Of a stretch of 64,000 bases of DNA, positions 55,602 to 63,878 are shown in pieces. Within the stretch, counting starts at the first letter, position 1. Each line of letters begins with the position of its first letter. The DNA lies in the NCBI GenBank assembly GCA_021817045.1, contig JAKAWG010000011.1, positions 26,439 to 90,438 of the forward strand, written 5' to 3'. This stretch comes from Acidobacteriota bacterium (lineage in GTDB: Bacteria; Acidobacteriota; Terriglobia; UBA7540). Position numbers and translations under genes: made by a program. The notes below the pieces were generated by a model. It made no database searches and was not told the DNA's origin. It saw nothing but the letters and a program-made list of their open reading frames with translations.

Positions 55602-56702
55602 TCATTCGTACCCGAGAGCATCCACAGGATCCAGTGCCGCAGCTCGGAACGCTGGATAAAAAGTCCCAATCAGCCCGCCCCCCAATGCCAGCATGGCGAC
55701 CCATAGATACCACTGTGGTTCAGCCTGGATCGCAATCGTTGGAAAGTAGGTGGTGACCACACCTTTAACCGCCTCCGCCACCGCGTATCCAGCCAATATT
55801 CCTGTCACTACCAGAAACGCAGCCTCCGCCAAGACGAGGCCGGCAATGTAGGCTTTCGACGCTCCCAGCGATTTAAGGATACCGATCTCGCGCGTACGCT
55901 CCGTAATGGTGCTGTACATGGAGAGGAGGATGACCAGAAATCCGATGCCTACCGAAATCACCATCATGATGTGCACGAAATCCTGTAACCCGGGGATCGC
56001 GTTACTTACAAGCATCGACATGTATTCTTGGACGGAAAGCACCTTGTGGTCCGGCAGCGCCTTACGGATGGCGTCAATGACGGTTGCGGTGTATCTCGGG
56101 TCCGTACATTTCACGTAGAAGATTGAGGCGCCGTTGGTGGCGTCCTCAACCTTCTGCGCCGTCGCGAGCGGGATAAACAGCCGGGCCCCTTTCCCGTGGT
56201 ATACAATGCCAACCACGTGAAATTGATGGCCCAGGATGTGGAGCGTGTCGCCAACCTTAACGTGGTGGGAGCCGGCAAACCAGTCGTCCACCAAGATATC
56301 CCAGGGCTTCTTCAGCGGACCTCCAGACTCGTAGACGAACCCGCCGCTTACAGCATCGAAGCTCTTCATGGCAATCCCGTAAATCACGCTGAGGACTCCG
56401 CGCGTGTTGAGTTGGACGAGAACGGGAGCGACCGCCCGCACGTGGGGTAGCTTCTGAATAGCGTCCGCGAGACTCGCAGGCATCGGCGCTGAAGTGATCC
56501 CGAGAAACCAAGAAGCGTCGGACGGCTGTACCATGACGTCCGCCCCCACGCCTTCGGTTTGTTTTGCTCCCTGCCTGAGCTCGCCCATCGTGAGCCCGAT
56601 CACCAAGAGAACCATGGCTACTTCAATAGCGACCGCCAGCACGGTGACAACAGTACGAGTGGGCCGGCGCTGCACGTTGGCGAGAATCATCTTTCCTATC
56701 AT
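55602..56702 (-). CDS. FtsX/MacB-type ABC permease without adjacent ATPase
   Basis: 366 residues: N-terminal helix TVVTVLAVAIEVAMVLLVIG, a periplasmic MacB_PCD domain (about 45-230), then three helices with TERTREIGILKSLGASKAYI between the first and second, and a terminus RAAALDPVDALGYE. It resembles DevC/LolE/HrtB-type permeases. Partners are an ATPase and perhaps a periplasmic adaptor, neither of which is in the next gene on either side; tRNA-Arg lies upstream. The function (lipoprotein, haem, peptide export) cannot be told. Confidence 0.9.
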   Translation of the reverse strand: MIGKMILANVQRRPTRTVVTVLAVAIEVAMVLLVIGLTMGELRQGAKQTEGVGADVMVQPSDASWFLGITSAPMPASLADAIQKLPHVRAVAPVLVQLNTRGVLSVIYGIAMKSFDAVSGGFVYESGGPLKKPWDILVDDWFAGSHHVKVGDTLHILGHQFHVVGIVYHGKGARLFIPLATAQKVEDATNGASIFYVKCTDPRYTATVIDAIRKALPDHKVLSVQEYMSMLVSNAIPGLQDFVHIMMVISVGIGFLVILLSMYSTITERTREIGILKSLGASKAYIAGLVLAEAAFLVVTGILAGYAVAEAVKGVVTTYFPTIAIQAEPQWYLWVAMLALGGGLIGTFYPAFRAAALDPVDALGYE

Positions 56703-56910
56703 TTGAGTATGGGGCGCCGGTGGTCATAACGTTCGCCCGACCGCGCAAGACAGGCTATCCGCATTGCGCCGACTTTGCCAATCTCCCCCACATACATTCT
56801 AGACGCTCAAAAGCGCATATCAAAAAGCCGCTCGACTTGTGGAACCTTGGGAGATGGCGGACGGGTTTGCCATATACTATGTTAGAGAATGGAAGAAGTT
56901 AATCGTCTGA

Positions 56911-56987
56911 GGGCGTGTAGCTCAGGTGGATAGAGCATCGGATTTCTAATCCGAGGGTCGGGGGTTCGAGTCCCTCCACGCCTGCCA
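56911..56987 (+). tRNA. tRNA-Arg (anticodon TCT)
   Basis: Acceptor GGGCGTG/CACGCCT, D arm GCTC-AGGTGGATA-GAGC, anticodon stem TCGGA/TCCGA with loop TTTCTAA (TCT at 34-36), T arm GGGGG-TTCGAGT-CCCTC, encoded CCA at 56985-56987. A -10-like TATACT lies at 56873-56878, 32 bases before the 5' end. Immediately downstream the FG-GAP gene converges. Confidence 0.96.
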
Positions 56988-57018
56988 ATCGGCTCCTCAT
57001 TCTTAGGCAGGTGAGAAT

Positions 57019-58323
57019 TTAGCCTGCATCGTGCGACGAGGTGAGATTTTCAAAGAGAAACAAGCCGGATTTTCCACCAACTACAACGTCCAAATCACCG
57101 TCATGGTCAATATCGACGACCGCGACTTGCATGCCGCCGCCGGCCCGGGTGCTGTAATCAATGAGGTGTCTTTTCCAGCGTGGCGGCCCTTCCGATTGCA
57201 GGTTCTCATACCAGTAAATACCTAGCGGCTCATTCGCACCCGGATCGTGATCGTGGGCGTAGTAACGCTTGCCGGTTACCAGCTCAATCCGGCCGTCGCC
57301 GTTCAGATCAGCCAAGGTCATGGCGTGAGCTTGTGACCACGCATCGTCAATCACGTGTTTCGTCCAGGTACGCTTTCCGGCGGCGTCCTTTTTCTGTTCG
57401 TACCAAAAGATTCCGTAACTGTGCGCTGCGGTGGTCACCAAATCCGGCAGCCCGTCTCGGTTGACGTCATGGGTGTAAATGAATCCGACCACGCCCAAGT
57501 CGAAGTCGGGATGAAAGCTCCACTCGCCGTGGCGGGGATCTGGAGGAGCTTCAAACCAACCCTGAGGGGTGATGATGTCCGTGCGCCCGTCACCGTTAAC
57601 GTCACCGGCACCAATGCCATGGCCGTAGCTTTTGGAGCTGACCTCGTGCTTGATCCACGCATCGGGTCCGCTTCGGCCTGCCGGTTCGTACCAGGTCAGA
57701 GGAAACTTTGGATCCCCAAATTGCGGCAAAAGCTGAAGCGGCTTCCCGGTATTGAGCAGGTCCACGAGAAAGGCGAATTCTACGGGCGAGCCTGATTCGA
57801 TCACGTGCTCGCGCCAAGGCTGGCGCTGGCCGGCGGGATTTTCCCACCACGCTAGCGGCTTTGACCAGTACGAACAAGATACGAGGTCCGGATAGCCGTC
57901 GCCATTGACGTCGATGGCCAAGTCGCTGAGATCTTCAAGATAGTCGAACGTGTAAGGGAACTCGCGAAATTTGTGTCGAATGAAGCGCGAAGCAACGCCA
58001 GGCGTGGGAGCAAGTTGCTCATACCAGTTCTCTCCGGAAACGATGTCGAGCCTTCCGTCCCCGTTCATGTCAACCACAGCCACGGTCTCGCTGATCCCCA
58101 AGTCGAGCGTGTGCTTACGGAATGGGATAGCCTCATCTCCGGCGGCCGCATACCCTGAGTCGATAATCTTGGCGGGCTCGTCCTTCGCACGCCCGCGCGC
58201 GGCAGGATCGTGAACGCCTCCGGAACCTCGGGAAATCGCCGGCATGCTCATCACTCCAGCCGGCAGACCTAAACCTACCGACTTCAGAAAATTCCTTCGT
58301 CCTGGCCCTCGTTTCTTATTCAT
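57019..58323 (-). CDS. Tat-exported FG-GAP/VCBS repeat protein
   Basis: 434 residues. Twin-arginine leader GPGRRNFLKSVGLGLPAGVM. The rest is a seven-bladed propeller of FG-GAP/VCBS repeats, each with a calcium-binding-like D-x-D/N-x-D-G: VVDMNGDGRLDIVSGENWYE, AIDVNGDGYPDLVSCSYW, AGDVNGDGRTDIITPQGWFE, HDVNRDGLPDLVTTAAHSYG, LADLNGDGRIELVTGKRYYA and VDIDHDGDLDVVVGGKSGLF. Similar proteins are found next to sugar-oxidation genes in Acidobacteriota and Planctomycetota. Probably a periplasmic or surface carbohydrate-binding or scaffold protein; enzymatic activity is not shown. First of the leftward genes after the tRNA, last of the 57-63 kb set. Confidence 0.85.
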   Translation of the reverse strand: MNKKRGPGRRNFLKSVGLGLPAGVMSMPAISRGSGGVHDPAARGRAKDEPAKIIDSGYAAAGDEAIPFRKHTLDLGISETVAVVDMNGDGRLDIVSGENWYEQLAPTPGVASRFIRHKFREFPYTFDYLEDLSDLAIDVNGDGYPDLVSCSYWSKPLAWWENPAGQRQPWREHVIESGSPVEFAFLVDLLNTGKPLQLLPQFGDPKFPLTWYEPAGRSGPDAWIKHEVSSKSYGHGIGAGDVNGDGRTDIITPQGWFEAPPDPRHGEWSFHPDFDLGVVGFIYTHDVNRDGLPDLVTTAAHSYGIFWYEQKKDAAGKRTWTKHVIDDAWSQAHAMTLADLNGDGRIELVTGKRYYAHDHDPGANEPLGIYWYENLQSEGPPRWKRHLIDYSTRAGGGMQVAVVDIDHDGDLDVVVGGKSGLFLFENLTSSHDAG

Positions 58324-58381
58324 CCCAAATGTCTCCCTCTAATGTTTGCCACTATCTGGTGGCGGGCCGAGCGCTTTGCCG

Positions 58382-59236
58382 CTACTCGATGCTGCACTCC
58401 CGGCTCATTGACTTGAGGAATTCAAGACCCCGGCGCGCTAGTTCGTCTCCCGAGGGAGCCAAATCACGCCAGATGGCAGCCGCGGCAGCGAGCGCCGGCT
58501 CTGGCTGCGCAAACGATTCGATCGTCAGCCATCCGTTGTACCCGATTCGCTGAAGGGTTCCAAGCACGCTCCGCCAGTCAGTGTGACCGGTCCCCGGAAT
58601 CCCGCGGTCGTTTTCTGAAATGTGGACGTGGCCTAACTGTTTTGCCACGGTGCGGAGGGATTCAGGAAGATGCCGCTCCTCGATGTTGGCGTGGAACGTG
58701 TCGAAGTGAATGCCGATGTTTGGCTCGCCGACGCTTCGAACCATTTCGGCCGCGTCGCCCAACGTATTGAGGAAATAAGTTTCAAACCGGTTCAGCGGCT
58801 CGATGCACAACGTGACGCCCAACTGTTGTCCTCGCAGGGCGGCACTTCTAAGACCTTCGACCGCCCATTGCCATTCCTCCTTTGTCCGCCGCTGCCCTGT
58901 CATTACGCCCAAACCGGCGTATAGCGGGCCGCACATCAGCGCCGCACCAAGTTCCGCGGTCCGCTCCACACATCGCTTCAGGAAATCTACGCCTCGAGCC
59001 CGCACTTCCGAATTCGCGCTCACCAGATGAGCCTCTCGCGGCAGAACCACGCACGTCGTCCGCTCAAGCCGGAGGTCGTCCAGGATACGCTTAACAGAAG
59101 GAAGCTGCCCGGGCTCGTCCGGGGACAAGAAAAGCTCCACCCCGTCAAAGCCCCACTCCTTGATGCGGGACATCAAGACGATTTCAGCCTCTCCCACTCG
59201 CGTGGTCCACACCATCAGGTTGACGCCGTACTTCAC
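58382..59236 (-). CDS. Sugar isomerase/epimerase (D-tagatose 3-epimerase-like)
   Basis: About 284 residues from a GTG at 59236 (AGGAGG eight bases upstream). AP2-endonuclease-like TIM barrel. Metal ligands are apparent: Glu in TLCIEPLNRFETYF, Asp and His in IGIHFDTFHANIEE, His in HVHISENDRG, and Glu in LTIESFAQ. GIPGTGHTDWRSV is a standard loop of ketose 3-epimerases. The family also contains enzymes acting on 3-keto-sugars (cleaving glycosides by elimination), which fits the GMC oxidoreductase neighbourhood. No signal peptide, so it acts in the cytosol unless exported by another route. Followed upstream by the small subunit gene at a distance of 17 bases. Confidence 0.85.
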   Translation of the reverse strand: MKYGVNLMVWTTRVGEAEIVLMSRIKEWGFDGVELFLSPDEPGQLPSVKRILDDLRLERTTCVVLPREAHLVSANSEVRARGVDFLKRCVERTAELGAALMCGPLYAGLGVMTGQRRTKEEWQWAVEGLRSAALRGQQLGVTLCIEPLNRFETYFLNTLGDAAEMVRSVGEPNIGIHFDTFHANIEERHLPESLRTVAKQLGHVHISENDRGIPGTGHTDWRSVLGTLQRIGYNGWLTIESFAQPEPALAAAAAIWRDLAPSGDELARRGLEFLKSMSRECSIE

Positions 59237-59253
59237 TTCTTCGCCTCCTCGTT

Positions 59254-59775
59254 TTAGTCCGCGAGCTTCGGAAACTGGCAACCAGGAAAGGACGCCAGAT
59301 AGGTATTGCCTTGGTACTGCAAATCCTGATGGATGCCGATTGCGGAGGTATAATAGCCGTCCACGGTCATTCCCTTCAACGCCGTGAAGAACCGCTCCAG
59401 GTCGCTCGAAGGCTTCCTCTTTTCACCAGCAGCAGCTTTCGCCAGCGCGCCGGCCAGTGATGAGCGCGCCGCCTCCTCGCGCATCAGCCGCAGCCCCTTC
59501 CTCCATTGCTCCTTAACGTGGTCACCGCTCGTGGCCACCATGAGGTCCGCGAACAGACTCACCCGGGCCTCTTGAGCGCCCGGGGAATGGGCGTCAGCGG
59601 GAATGATCATCTCCATGAGCTTATCGAGCAGCTCGTTTTCTTGCCCCGTAAAGAATCGCAACCGGTATTCTCCCGCATCCCATGCGACGCCCAAGACGCG
59701 AAAACCTTGGCCCGCGGCTGGAATACTTGACAACGTGCTTAACGCGACTACTTTGATTGCCGTTCGTCGTTTCAT
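59254..59775 (-). CDS. Gluconate 2-dehydrogenase subunit 3 family protein
   Basis: 173 residues. Tat-type start MKRRTAIKVVALSTLSSIPA without much hydrophobic length. The rest shows the family pattern FTGQENELLDKLMEMIIPAD, AHSPGAQEARV, FADLMVAT and, near the end, YYTSAIGIHQDLQYQGNTYL. Subunit 3 proteins carry the twin-arginine signal that exports the GMC catalytic subunit folded beside them, as in gluconate/fructose/glucoside-3-dehydrogenases. Its stop is 17 bases before the epimerase start and the GMC gene ends 30 bases upstream of its start, so these are one operon. Confidence 0.9.
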   Translation of the reverse strand: MKRRTAIKVVALSTLSSIPAAGQGFRVLGVAWDAGEYRLRFFTGQENELLDKLMEMIIPADAHSPGAQEARVSLFADLMVATSGDHVKEQWRKGLRLMREEAARSSLAGALAKAAAGEKRKPSSDLERFFTALKGMTVDGYYTSAIGIHQDLQYQGNTYLASFPGCQFPKLAD

Positions 59776-59805
59776 TTGAAAAAGTCCTCAATTTAACGTT
59801 CGGAG

Positions 59806-61416
59806 TCAGAGCTCTCCCCGCCGCCGCTGCTCTTTGATGTAGTCCGCCGCCCGTAACGATAGCGCCAGGATGGTGAGTGTCGGATTCTTCTCACTCGAGG
59901 CCGTGAAGCAACTCCCGTCCGTAACGAAGAGGTTCTTCACGTCGCGCGACTGGCAAAAGCTGTTGAGAGCCGAGGTTTTGGGATTTTTCCCCATGCGGAT
60001 TGTTCCGACTTCGTGACTCCCAAAGCCACCGGGCGAATTCCCAAAGTGCGGGAATGACGTCCCTTTCAGATTCGAGGCAATTTCGAGCATACTTTGCTTC
60101 AATGCCCGCCAGAGCGCGTAATCATTTCTGCCAAAACGGAAGCGAACGACGGGAACCGGAATGCCATACTCGTCAACCTGGTTTGGGTCCACGGTCACGT
60201 AGTTGTCCGGCCTCGCAAGGATCTTGCCGAAGCTGCCGAAGAACAGGAAACCCGGCTGCATTTTGCGCACTCGCTCCTTGAACGCAGGACCATAGCCGGC
60301 CATGTCGTGTGCCTGATAGGGGAACATGTAGCTGGCAAAATTTACCTGAATGCCCCAGCCGCCGGCATAATCCGCCTTTCCAAAGAGCTGATTGTAACGC
60401 GGAATGTAAGTGTGGTCCGTAGCCCCGTCCTGGTTAAAGGGCTTCACGCCCTCAAGCTCCGCGAGGTAGATGTGCATGCCGCCTCCCAAATGCCCGTGCA
60501 GGTAGCGGCCTATCACGCCGTTCGAGTTGCCCAGGCCGGCGGGGTGTTGCGGTGACCGGGAATTCAGCAGCAATCGCGCTGATTCCACCGTGGCACAACA
60601 GACCACAAAAATTCTCGCCCTCACTTCCTCTTCCTTTTTGGTCAGCCGGTCCACGAAGGAAACTGCCCGCGCCTGACCTTCGCGGTCCGCCCGGATTTCC
60701 CGCGCGATAGCGTTTGTGCGCAAGGTGAAATTTCCGGTCGCGCGCGCCTTGGGAAGCATGCAATCCGGGGTAGTGAAAATGGCGGCGGCATCGCAGCCGT
60801 CCATGCAGTGGCCGCAATAGTGGCAAGGAGGGCGGTTATCGTAAGGGCGAGTGTTCAAGGCCTTTCGAACGTCGATTAACGGGATTCCCAGCTTCTTCAG
60901 TGTCCGGCCCAGAATGTGCTCGCTGCACCTCCACGGGAGCGGAGGCAGATAGTGCTTGCCGCCTGGCAAAATTTCGAGGTGGTCGTCATTACCGCAGACG
61001 CCGATGATCTGTTCGATACGGTCGTAATAAGGTTCCAACTCCGCATAACTGAGCGGCCAATCCTCATCGACGCCGTCCAGCAACCCTTGCCGAAAATCGC
61101 GTGCCGCGTAACGGAGCGTGACGGCATTCCAGTGAAGCGTGCGGCCTCCGAGCACACGAATCCTGTCCACGCCCACCGGGTCGCAGTGCTCGTAGCGGAC
61201 CGGAGCGATGTCCTTAGGATAAAAGAGCGCTTGCTTCTCGCCTCGCAGCCCACGATAGGGAAGTTGGTACGGCCATTTATGGGACAGAAACTGGGAGGGA
61301 TCAACCTCCTGCCCGGCTTCAAGCAGGATGACTTTCGCGCCGCCCTCCGAAAGCTCCTTGGCCATCACCCCGCCCGCCGCTCCTGACCCGATAATGCAAA
61401 CATCGTACAGTTTCAC
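59806..61416 (-). CDS. GMC-family FAD oxidoreductase (sugar dehydrogenase catalytic subunit)
   Basis: 536 residues. FAD site CIIGSGAAGGVMAKELSEGG and VILLEAG; VLGGRTLHWNAVTLR; CHYCGHCMDGCDAAAIFTTP, a cluster of cysteines typical of the GDH/fructose-dehydrogenase-like subfamily; and the C-terminal His/Asn active-site region PNLTVTDGS-like VKNLFVTDGSCFTASSEKNP. In glucoside 3-dehydrogenases this subunit pairs with a subunit 3 protein and a cytochrome c to oxidise the C3 hydroxyl of sugars in the periplasm. No signal of its own; export depends on subunit 3. Substrate is not known. No cytochrome partner is intact in the window (see the pseudogene at 63.1 kb). Confidence 0.92.
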   Translation of the reverse strand: MKLYDVCIIGSGAAGGVMAKELSEGGAKVILLEAGQEVDPSQFLSHKWPYQLPYRGLRGEKQALFYPKDIAPVRYEHCDPVGVDRIRVLGGRTLHWNAVTLRYAARDFRQGLLDGVDEDWPLSYAELEPYYDRIEQIIGVCGNDDHLEILPGGKHYLPPLPWRCSEHILGRTLKKLGIPLIDVRKALNTRPYDNRPPCHYCGHCMDGCDAAAIFTTPDCMLPKARATGNFTLRTNAIAREIRADREGQARAVSFVDRLTKKEEEVRARIFVVCCATVESARLLLNSRSPQHPAGLGNSNGVIGRYLHGHLGGGMHIYLAELEGVKPFNQDGATDHTYIPRYNQLFGKADYAGGWGIQVNFASYMFPYQAHDMAGYGPAFKERVRKMQPGFLFFGSFGKILARPDNYVTVDPNQVDEYGIPVPVVRFRFGRNDYALWRALKQSMLEIASNLKGTSFPHFGNSPGGFGSHEVGTIRMGKNPKTSALNSFCQSRDVKNLFVTDGSCFTASSEKNPTLTILALSLRAADYIKEQRRRGEL

Positions 61417-61464
61417 GCATAACCTCCAGCCTTGATCAATTTCTTCGTGTGGGACTCTGTCTCT

Positions 61465-62961
61465 TTATGATTTCCTGGATTCGCACGTCAGAACGGCCAC
61501 CGCATATCCTCTCATGACAACCGCATTCCCATGCACGCGGCTCGTGAGTGGAGCATGAAACGGAGTGGTCACATCGAGAAACTCCTCTCGAGCACCACCG
61601 ACACCAGGAATCTTGACCTCAACGGAATGATTCCTCTTATTGACCAGCAAAATCTTCCGCTCACCGCCCGGGGTTATGAAACCCTGCGCGTAAATCGGCG
61701 GCGGTGGGATGGGATTTCCCACCGAGGTTTCTACCATCCGATCACCAGGATCCAGGTTGTCGTGAAGCAGCCGCAAGACCCAGTACCTGGCATTGAGTGC
61801 CCCGTTTTTCGGCTCAACTAGGCTCAAGCTTCCGAATATCGGACCATAAACAAAAGATCCCGTCATCGTCACGACGTTGATCCCCATACGGCTTAGTTTT
61901 CCGTAAAGATAAGCCCATGATGCAGCGGAAAGGCTCCAGAATGGGTCGGGAGTCGAGTGAGCCATGATGCCCGTTTCGTTGATGTCTGTCTCCGTTTGTG
62001 GCGACAGCTCCTTACGGATCGCTTCAATAAACCTTACATTTTCGAGGAACTGGTCCGTCAGGTCAAATACGGTGTACTGCTCGACATCAGGGGTTTCATC
62101 CGGGCCCGGAAAGGCATAGAAATGATAGGAGATCATATTGATTGGAATGCCCGGCTTGTGATTTCGGCGATTGAGAAAATAGAGAAAGTAATTGGGATGC
62201 AAGCAAGGAAAACCCAACACAATGCCGACGAACTTGATCTTGGGATCGACGTTGTGAACCGCCCCTACAATCGCGTCGTAGCGCCTCGTGTATTGTTGTG
62301 GCGTAGTGTCATGTTCCAGATCCGGTTCGTTCAACACCTCCCAGTACGGAATAGAAAAATGATGCCCGGATGGGTGCCAGTGACCGTATTCATCCTTAAA
62401 TCCCCTTTGCGTATACCATTCCGCCAGCCGCCGATAGTAGGCGCTCAACTCGTTCAAAGTCGGGTCCTTGAGTTGTGAGCCCTGTTCGTATCTCCAGCCA
62501 TACTTGGCGGAATAGGGAACAGGCGCGGGTGTCTTGAACATCCATTCTGGAATCGTACTGAAATTCAGCAGCCAGGGATGCTCTCCCGCAAGTCGCATGG
62601 CCTGCTCGACCTGCGGATCAATCAGGGAAAAGTTCCAGAACGTTTTTCCTTCGTGCGGCGGTTCGAGTTCTGCAACCGCCCGTGTGGGGACCGGATACCA
62701 GGCGACAAAACGATAATATTCCGGGCCTAGGGCCTTAATCGCCTCTACGGCCCGGTGATAACCGGCTGGGTCTTTTTCACGGTCTGGCGGAGCCGCCATG
62801 AGAGACAGATAGGTATTGGAGACCCGAAGCACATGTGCCCAGTTGATGGTAACGGAATAGGAGCCTCGCGCGAAACCTGGCAGACACAATGCCGAAGCCG
62901 CCGTCAACATCACGAGGACCGCATAAACATCGTGAAAAAACCTCCTGGTCGCCTCCCTCAT
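61465..62961 (-). CDS. Exported GH39-like glycosidase
   Basis: 498 residues. Signal peptide VYAVLVMLTAASALCLPGFA after basic start MREATRRFFHD. TIM-barrel of the GH39 (beta-xylosidase/alpha-L-iduronidase) type: acid/base Glu in FSIPYWEVLNEPDLEHDT, candidate nucleophile Glu in TETDINETGIMA, and NMISYHFYAFP. The C-terminal beta domain (ALNARYWVLRLLHDNL, RKILLVNKRNHSVEVKI) is family-typical. The specificity may be xyloside, arabinoside or another plant sugar. 48 bases before the GMC gene on the same strand, so a shared transcript with the sugar oxidation genes is likely. Confidence 0.82.
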   Translation of the reverse strand: MREATRRFFHDVYAVLVMLTAASALCLPGFARGSYSVTINWAHVLRVSNTYLSLMAAPPDREKDPAGYHRAVEAIKALGPEYYRFVAWYPVPTRAVAELEPPHEGKTFWNFSLIDPQVEQAMRLAGEHPWLLNFSTIPEWMFKTPAPVPYSAKYGWRYEQGSQLKDPTLNELSAYYRRLAEWYTQRGFKDEYGHWHPSGHHFSIPYWEVLNEPDLEHDTTPQQYTRRYDAIVGAVHNVDPKIKFVGIVLGFPCLHPNYFLYFLNRRNHKPGIPINMISYHFYAFPGPDETPDVEQYTVFDLTDQFLENVRFIEAIRKELSPQTETDINETGIMAHSTPDPFWSLSAASWAYLYGKLSRMGINVVTMTGSFVYGPIFGSLSLVEPKNGALNARYWVLRLLHDNLDPGDRMVETSVGNPIPPPPIYAQGFITPGGERKILLVNKRNHSVEVKIPGVGGAREEFLDVTTPFHAPLTSRVHGNAVVMRGYAVAVLTCESRKS

Positions 62962-63122
62962 TCTTTGCTTCCTTTATGGCTCACGCACTCAGCGCCCTCC
63001 TCGCGACGGTGTGAAAACATGCCTCTTTCGCCACGACGGCTTCTTGATCGTTATTTGCTCGGCGGGCCGCAACGACAATTTTGCCTGCTATCATCCATCG
63101 TGCGCCCCCGGGACGCGGGCAA

Positions 63123-63878
63123 TCACGGAGACGCGGCGCCGGGTGGTATCTTGCTCAACATGAGGCGCAAGAGTCGATTCTCAGGAAATATCTTCAAAGC
63201 CTTGCGTATCAGCGCTGTCGCTTCCGCATACTTTCCTGTCATCAGGTAAGAAACCGTCAAGGCTTCATAGCCAAGAGGGTTGTAGGGGTCCATGGTAATC
63301 GCCTTCTGCAGAATCGCGATTCCCGCGGCGGGCTGAAGACAAGGAGCGTGTTTGACAAGGGCGTTCCTGGCCGGAAGTCCGTGTACCGCTTCCCGGACCT
63401 GAGAACCCGCGCGTCGCCCTCTTCGTGGCAGGACATACAAATATTGTCTGCGAGCCATGGGGAGAGGTCGTCAGGATTCACAATCGTGTTATCGATTTTG
63501 CCTCTCAACGGTTTCCCTTTGAGGCGTGCTTGAACGTGAAGTTGTCCGGGAGCGTGACAATTCTCGCAGCCTATGCCTAACTCCCGAAAGGGTGGCTGCC
63601 GGTAGAGTCCCTTTCGATCCGGAACTGGCTGGGGCCGACCCGAATGGCACGCGGCGCAGACGGCGGGTAATTGGGCGACTAAAACCATAATCGTGCGACT
63701 CGTATCCTGGCGAAAGCGCCCAGCTCTTCGTCTTGGAATAGAAGGCCAGCGGGGCTTGGAAAAGAAAGTTCGCTCGCTGAACAAGAAATCCTATGCCGTT
63801 TTCACCCGTCCCCATGACGTAAGCGCTCTTCTCAGTGTGCTGGAAAATCGTGTTCCCTTCGGGATCAAGCGCATACTT
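63123..63878 (-). pseudogene. Multihaem cytochrome c/TPR protein, disrupted
   Basis: Three frames on the minus strand join into one protein. First (about 63878-63690): KYALDPEGNTIFQHTEKSAY, MGTGENGIGFLVQRANFLFQ and ALSPGYESHDYGFSRP. Second (~63690-63300): LPAVCAACHSGRPQPVPD, GIGCENCHAPGQLHVQ and NICMSCHEEGDARVL, i.e. three CxxCH haem sites. Third (~63350-63123): AILQKAITMDPYNPLGYEAL and GKYAEATALIRKALKIFPEN, a TPR tail ending in a stop. In the intact family cytochrome and TPR parts are much longer, so material is also deleted. The 5' end is cut by the IS at ~63879. The lost protein would have been a periplasmic electron carrier. Confidence 0.85.
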
